Source: Lachnospiraceae bacterium
GTDB lineage: Bacteria > Bacillota > Clostridia > Oscillospirales > Ruminococcaceae
Length of the DNA stretch: 7,452 bases
Assembly: GCA_023664705.1 (NCBI GenBank)
Contig: JAMPFE010000087.1
Span: forward strand, 1-7,452
Direction of reading: 5' to 3'
The notes below the pieces were generated by a model, which was not told where the DNA came from, did not search any database, and saw only the letters and a list, made by a program, of their open reading frames with translations. Below are positions 4,460 to 7,452 of this stretch, one piece after another; position 1 is the first letter of the stretch; every line of letters starts with the position of its first letter. Position numbers and translations under genes: made by a program.

Positions 4460-5270
4460 GAAGTTAAAAACCGCTTTGGAGAGCGCCGATGCCGTTGTGA
4501 TAGGCGCGGGAGCGGGGCTTTCGACCTCTGCCGGATTCACCTATTCGGGCGAGCGTTTTCACAAATATTTTGCTGATTTTGAAGAAAAATACGGATTTCG
4601 CGATATGTATTCGGGAGCGTTCTGTCGATATGACACGCAAGAGGAACACTGGGCTTATTGGAGCAGATTTATCACCGTGAACCGCTATACGGACGCGCCT
4701 AAACCCGTTTATTCCGACCTCTTGAAACTTGTTGAGAACAAGGACTATTTTGTCATTACCACAAACGTCGATCACTGCTTTCAAAAGGCGGGATTTGATA
4801 AAAGGCGGCTGTTTTACACGCAGGGCGATTACGGGCTTTTTCAATGCTCCGAACCGTGCTGCAATGAAACGTTCGACAACGAGGAAATTATTCGCGAAAT
4901 GGTGGAAAGTCAGGCTAATATGTGCATACCGTCCGAGCTGCTCCCAAAATGCCCTCATTGCGGAAAGCCGCTGACTATGAACCTTCGCTCCGATGACAAA
5001 TTCGTCGAGGACGAGGGCTGGCATAAGGCTTCGGAGCGTTACTCGAACTTTATCCGCTCGCGGAAAGATCAGCGCGTTCTGTACCTCGAGCTCGGCGTAG
5101 GCTACAACACTCCCGTCATCATAAAATATCCGTTTTGGCAGCTCACCGCCGCGAACCCGAAAGCCGTGTACGCCTGCGTTAATTTGGGAGAGGCAGTTTG
5201 TCCGAAAGAGATTGAGCGGCAGTCGATATGTATTGATTCAGACATTGGCGAGATTATAAAAAGTTGTTGA
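4404..5270 (+). CDS. Class M sirtuin (SirTM), NAD-dependent protein ADP-ribosyltransferase, 288 aa
   Basis: Class M sirtuins use NAD to attach ADP-ribose to a protein; in staphylococci and streptococci the target is lipoylated GcvH-L. The NAD site is clear: GAGAGLSTSAGF at 34-45, TTNVDH at 119-124 (Asn121), and GVGYNTP at 231-237. Where deacetylase sirtuins carry a catalytic His, this protein has Gln140 in YTQGDYG, the class M hallmark. The zinc site is Cys148 with Cys152 or Cys153, and Cys183-x2-Cys186. The end (IERQSICIDSDIGEII) is also typical. The ATG at 4404 is set by GAGGTGA at 4391. No GcvH-L, LplA or lipoyl-relay gene is in the window, so the target here may be different. Ribosyltransferase rather than deacylase activity is inferred from the family. 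Confidence 0.94.
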   Translation: MFSRITTSKSTTNYSAEIEKLKTALESADAVVIGAGAGLSTSAGFTYSGERFHKYFADFEEKYGFRDMYSGAFCRYDTQEEHWAYWSRFITVNRYTDAPKPVYSDLLKLVENKDYFVITTNVDHCFQKAGFDKRRLFYTQGDYGLFQCSEPCCNETFDNEEIIREMVESQANMCIPSELLPKCPHCGKPLTMNLRSDDKFVEDEGWHKASERYSNFIRSRKDQRVLYLELGVGYNTPVIIKYPFWQLTAANPKAVYACVNLGEAVCPKEIERQSICIDSDIGEIIKSC

Positions 5271-5277
5271 ATGACAT

Positions 5278-5284
5278 AGGAGGT
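5278..5284 (+). promoter_or_regulatory. Consensus ribosome binding site of azlC
   Basis: AGGAGGT lies 7 nt before the ATG at 5292, in the 21-nt gap after the sirtuin stop. The short gap holds no promoter or terminator, so azlCD is probably read from the upstream transcript. Confidence 0.75.
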
Positions 5285-5291
5285 TGACAAA

Positions 5292-6008
5292 ATGGCACGT
5301 TTTCAGCAAACCAAATGGTTTCCGGCGCTCAAAGCTGCCTTTCCGCATACGATTCCGATTTTTGCGGGCTTTTGGTTTCTTGGGCTGACTTACGGCATTT
5401 ATATGAACGTGTCCGGCTTCAATTTTTTGTATCCTATGTTAATGAGCTTGACCATCTTTGCGGGTTCCGTAGAGTTCGTTGCGGTAAATATGTTGTTAGG
5501 TTCTTTCGATCCGCTCCAGGCGTTTGCAATGACGCTTATGATCAATGCCCGACATTTGTTTTACGGTATCTCTATGCTGGATAAATATAAAGGCACGGGT
5601 TGGAAAAAGTTTTATCTGATTTTCGGAATGTGTGACGAAAGTTTTTCCATTAACTACACATCGGAAATCCCGCCGGATATAGACAGAGGCTGGTTTATGT
5701 TTTTTGTCACGCTGCTCAATCATTTTTATTGGTTTTCCGGTGCAACATTGGGCGGCATATTCGGCTCGCTGATCCACTTTAATACCGAAGGACTTGACTT
5801 TGTAATGACTGCGATGTTTGTTGTTATTTTTTTGGAACAATGGACGAAAGACAAAAAGCATATCAGTGCGCTTCTTGGAATAGGGCTGTCACTTCTGTGC
5901 TTGGTCGCGTTCGGAGCGGATAAATTTATCATTCCGTCTATGGTTGCTATTCTTGCCGTGCTGACTCTTATCCGCAAGTCTATTGAGAAGGATGGTGCGG
6001 AAAAGTGA
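5292..6008 (+). CDS. azlC: AzlC-family amino-acid exporter large subunit, 238 aa
   Basis: An integral membrane protein and the larger half of the AzlCD two-component exporter, which moves branched-chain amino acids and analogues such as 4-azaleucine (BrnF in corynebacteria) out of the cell. Family marks are FAGSVEF at 56-62, INARHLFYG at 84-92 and DESFS at 115-119. Hydrophobic stretches fall at about 20-37, 47-68, 72-90, 135-160, 167-182, 190-208 and 212-228. Length is normal. It overlaps azlD by 4 nt (GTGA), so both subunits are translated in step. It has no own promoter visible. Why it sits behind a sirtuin is unknown; it could be an operon passenger or could export a small product or amino acid made or released by upstream steps. 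The specific substrate cannot be told from sequence. Confidence 0.92.
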   Translation: MARFQQTKWFPALKAAFPHTIPIFAGFWFLGLTYGIYMNVSGFNFLYPMLMSLTIFAGSVEFVAVNMLLGSFDPLQAFAMTLMINARHLFYGISMLDKYKGTGWKKFYLIFGMCDESFSINYTSEIPPDIDRGWFMFFVTLLNHFYWFSGATLGGIFGSLIHFNTEGLDFVMTAMFVVIFLEQWTKDKKHISALLGIGLSLLCLVAFGADKFIIPSMVAILAVLTLIRKSIEKDGAEK

Positions 6009-6331
6009 CGGTAACGGAACAGATTATCACAATCGCAATGGTTTTGATCGCAACTATGCTGACAAGATTTTTGCCGTTTTTACTGTTTCCGGCAGGCAAA
6101 CCGACTCCCAAATACATACAGTATCTCGGCAAAGTGCTTCCGGCTTCCGTATTCGGACTGCTTGTGGTTTACTGCTTGAAAGACGTTAGCATTTTTGTCG
6201 GCAGCCGCGGCATTCCCGAATTGATCTCAATAGTCGTTGTGGTTGCCCTGCACCTTTGGAAAAAACAAATGCTCCTGTCTATCGCCGGAGGTACGGTTTG
6301 CTATATGCTGCTCGTGCAGTTGGTTTTTTAA
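6005..6331 (+). CDS. azlD: AzlD-family amino-acid exporter small subunit, 108 aa
   Basis: The small membrane partner of AzlC; both are required for export in studied pairs. It has about four hydrophobic segments (roughly 5-30, 39-59, 67-84 and 88-107) with TRFLPF at 20-25 and LGKVLPASVFGLLVVYCL at 41-58, the family signature. The start is GTG at 6005, overlapping the TGA of azlC at 6006-6008 by 4 nt, a standard coupled arrangement. The size is typical and the subunit appears complete. The next gene begins only 13 nt after its stop. Confidence 0.92.
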   Translation: MTVTEQIITIAMVLIATMLTRFLPFLLFPAGKPTPKYIQYLGKVLPASVFGLLVVYCLKDVSIFVGSRGIPELISIVVVVALHLWKKQMLLSIAGGTVCYMLLVQLVF

Positions 6332-6334
6332 CTC

Positions 6335-6342
6335 GGAGGTGA
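6335..6342 (+). promoter_or_regulatory. Ribosome binding site that sets the DUF5131 start
   Basis: GGAGGTGA just before the ATG at 6345 shows that the protein starts MHDIWNPWHG. The longer in-frame opening from 6237 lies inside azlD and is not the start. Confidence 0.8.
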
Positions 6343-6344
6343 GT

Positions 6345-7223
6345 ATGCACGACATCTGGAACCCGTGGCACGGCTGCGTAAAATGCTCCGAGGGTTGCGA
6401 AAACTGCTATATGTATTTTCTCGATGAACAGCGCGGAAAGAACGGATCGGAAATATACCGCACCAAAAGCGCATTTGATTATCCGCTGCAAAAGCATAGA
6501 AACGGCGCGTACAAAATTCAAAGCGGCGAGCTTATCCGAGTTTGTATGACCTCGGATTTCTTTTTGGAGGAAGCAGACGAGTGGCGCAGCGAGGCTTGGG
6601 AAATTATGCGCTGCCGCCCCGATGTGAAATTTTTCCTGCTTACAAAGCGTCCTCATTGCATTCGTGAGTGTTTGCCGGAGGATTGGGGAAACGGCTTTGA
6701 AAATGTAATGCTGAATGTTACCTGTGAAAATCAACGCCGTGTCGACGAGCGTATCCCGATATTGCTCGATCTGCCGTTCAAGCACAAAGGAATAATGTGT
6801 GCGCCGTTTATCGGGTCGGTAAGCATCGGAAAATATCTCGACAGCGGACAGATCGAACAAGTGATCTGCGGCGGCGAAAATTACGGCGGTTCGCGTCCGT
6901 GTGATTTCGATTGGGTGAAAAGTTTGCATAACGAGTGCGTGAGCCGAAACATTACGTTCTGCTTTATCGAAACGGGAACGGTTTTCATCAAGGACGGCAA
7001 GCGGTATGTTCTTCCGAAAAAACAAATTCAAAGCGTAATGGCGTTCAAGTCGGGAATGAATTTTATCGGTAAGCCGATAGAGTGGAAGCTCACCGACCGT
7101 TTTGGCAACGATGTTCCTGAAAGCGAGTTGTACGTTCCGCATTACGGCGGTAATTGTGCGGCTTGCGGGAGCAAACCAATCTGTAACGGGTGCTCGGATT
7201 GCGGGAAATGCGGAACAAACTAA
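6345..7223 (+). CDS. DUF5131 (phage Gp37/Gp68-type) Cys-rich protein, 292 aa
   Basis: A protein of the DUF5131 or Gp37/Gp68 family, function unproven. The start IWNPWHGCVKCSEGCENCYMYFLD has Cys11, Cys14, Cys18 and Cys21; Cys14-x3-Cys18-x2-Cys21-Tyr fits the radical SAM cluster spacing, and the family is thought by its motif to resemble radical SAM proteins. Further marks are FLLTKRP at 97-103, LNVTCENQ at 123-130, and CGGENYGGSRPCDFDWV at 175-191. The C-terminus has six Cys (271, 274, 280, 283, 286, 289) in CxxC pairs, a likely second metal site. GGAGGTGA at 6335 gives the start. It is the last gene of the operon and precedes a good intrinsic terminator. Family membership is clear by pattern; the chemistry and its link to the peptide are open. 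Confidence 0.85.
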   Translation: MHDIWNPWHGCVKCSEGCENCYMYFLDEQRGKNGSEIYRTKSAFDYPLQKHRNGAYKIQSGELIRVCMTSDFFLEEADEWRSEAWEIMRCRPDVKFFLLTKRPHCIRECLPEDWGNGFENVMLNVTCENQRRVDERIPILLDLPFKHKGIMCAPFIGSVSIGKYLDSGQIEQVICGGENYGGSRPCDFDWVKSLHNECVSRNITFCFIETGTVFIKDGKRYVLPKKQIQSVMAFKSGMNFIGKPIEWKLTDRFGNDVPESELYVPHYGGNCAACGSKPICNGCSDCGKCGTN

Positions 7224-7290
7224 GTTGGTGATTATATTTGTCAAGAACGCGTTTAGAGCTCCGACAGATTCAATAAACAAATATGATTTT

Positions 7291-7317
7291 CCCGACATCT
7301 TTTGTCGGGATTTTTTT
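7291..7317 (+). terminator. Intrinsic terminator of the operon
   Basis: CCCGACA (7291-7297) pairs perfectly with TGTCGGG (7303-7309) around a TCTTT loop and is followed by A and seven T. This is the best terminator in the window and marks the 3' end of the plus-strand operon. A long-range AT-rich pairing of 7231-7240 with 7278-7287 lies just upstream. Confidence 0.92.
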
Positions 7318-7319
7318 GC

Positions 7320-7430
7320 GGGGTTACTTTTAGGGCGTGGGTTTCCTAAAAAGATTAAAGCGGGGGTACCGCTTTAATCGGCGAAAATATACGTATATTT
7401 TCTGTGGCTTGCTAAAAGTTCCAAAACCCC
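7320..7430. repeat. Nested inverted-repeat element of about 110 bp, structured RNA or small mobile element
   Basis: No gene is visible after the terminator. The outer arms pair GGGGTT (7320-7325) with AACCCC (7425-7430) and ACTTTTAG (7326-7333) with CTAAAAGT (7412-7419), leaving a 5-nt bulge. Inside are a perfect 11-bp hairpin (GATTAAAGCGG 7353-7363 with 7369-7379, loop GGGTA) and a 20-bp perfect palindrome at 7383-7402. TTTTAGG (7328-7334) can instead pair with CCTAAAA (7345-7351), which would compete with the outer stem. The whole folds as a branched structure. No target-site duplication is evident. I do not recognise a known riboswitch or ncRNA family. Confidence 0.6.
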
Positions 7431-7452
7431 AAGATTACGTATTCTTTTTTCA

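Noticed and set aside
6237..6344. Longer N-terminus for the DUF5131 gene
   Set aside because: It would lie inside azlD; GGAGGTGA at 6335 and the family start IWNPWHG point to 6345.
7158..7178. AACGSKP in the DUF5131 tail resembling the ACGSGDKP unit of the precursor
   Set aside because: It is part of the family's own CxxC tail and occurs once; the likeness is probably chance.
6279..7298. A 339-codon minus-strand open frame opposite the DUF5131 gene
   Set aside because: It begins inside the operon terminator and lacks a ribosome binding site, while the plus-strand frame has clear family motifs.

Overview
The window reads as a chromosomal segment from a member of the Bacillota, most likely a Clostridia/Oscillospirales-type gut anaerobe. 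The grounds are strong AGGAGG-type ribosome binding sites, consensus sigma-A promoters, a DUF6809-like small protein, an HxlR regulator, an ACGX-type radical SAM peptide system, and a class M sirtuin with its partner macrodomain. Genus assignment is not possible from sequence inspection alone. Apart from one regulator on the minus strand, all genes are on the plus strand and packed into what looks like one long operon.

Layout: (1) 45-308, a small DUF6809-like protein that ends before an 11-bp hairpin (316-341). (2) 373-696, minus strand, an HxlR-family winged-helix regulator. Its consensus promoter (TTGACA, 17 bp, TATAAT) has a perfect 24-bp palindrome just downstream of the -10, a good autoregulatory operator. 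(3) 805-872, the divergent promoter of the main operon, with three A6-centred direct-repeat units. (4) 926-1138, a 70-residue ACGX-repeat precursor peptide with six Cys, five of them in Cys-X3-Asp units. (5) 1346-2368, a radical SAM/SPASM enzyme, the likely peptide modifier. (6) 2478-3065, a nitroreductase-family flavoprotein. (7) 3066-3680, a PNPOx-like flavin-barrel protein fused to a 2x[4Fe-4S] ferredoxin. (8) 3683-4459, a zinc-type macrodomain ADP-ribosyl hydrolase. (9) 4404-5270, a class M sirtuin (SirTM). (10) 5292-6331, the AzlC/AzlD amino-acid exporter pair. (11) 6345-7223, a DUF5131 (phage Gp37/Gp68-type) Cys-rich protein, followed by a clear intrinsic terminator. (12) 7320-7452, gene-free sequence with a dense nest of inverted repeats.

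Working model (inference): a redox- or electrophile-sensing HxlR regulator controls an operon that makes a Cys-rich ribosomal peptide. The SPASM enzyme would install Cys-to-Asp thioether crosslinks, the two flavoproteins and the ferredoxin domain would supply or manage electrons, and the SirTM/macrodomain pair would add and remove ADP-ribose on an unknown protein target. No peptidase or dedicated peptide exporter is present, so the product may stay in the cell or depend on other genes. The most interesting points are the physical joining of a RiPP-type system to a SirTM/macrodomain module without the usual GcvH-L/LplA partners in view, and two copies of a hairpin repeat with compensatory base changes flanking the radical SAM gene.
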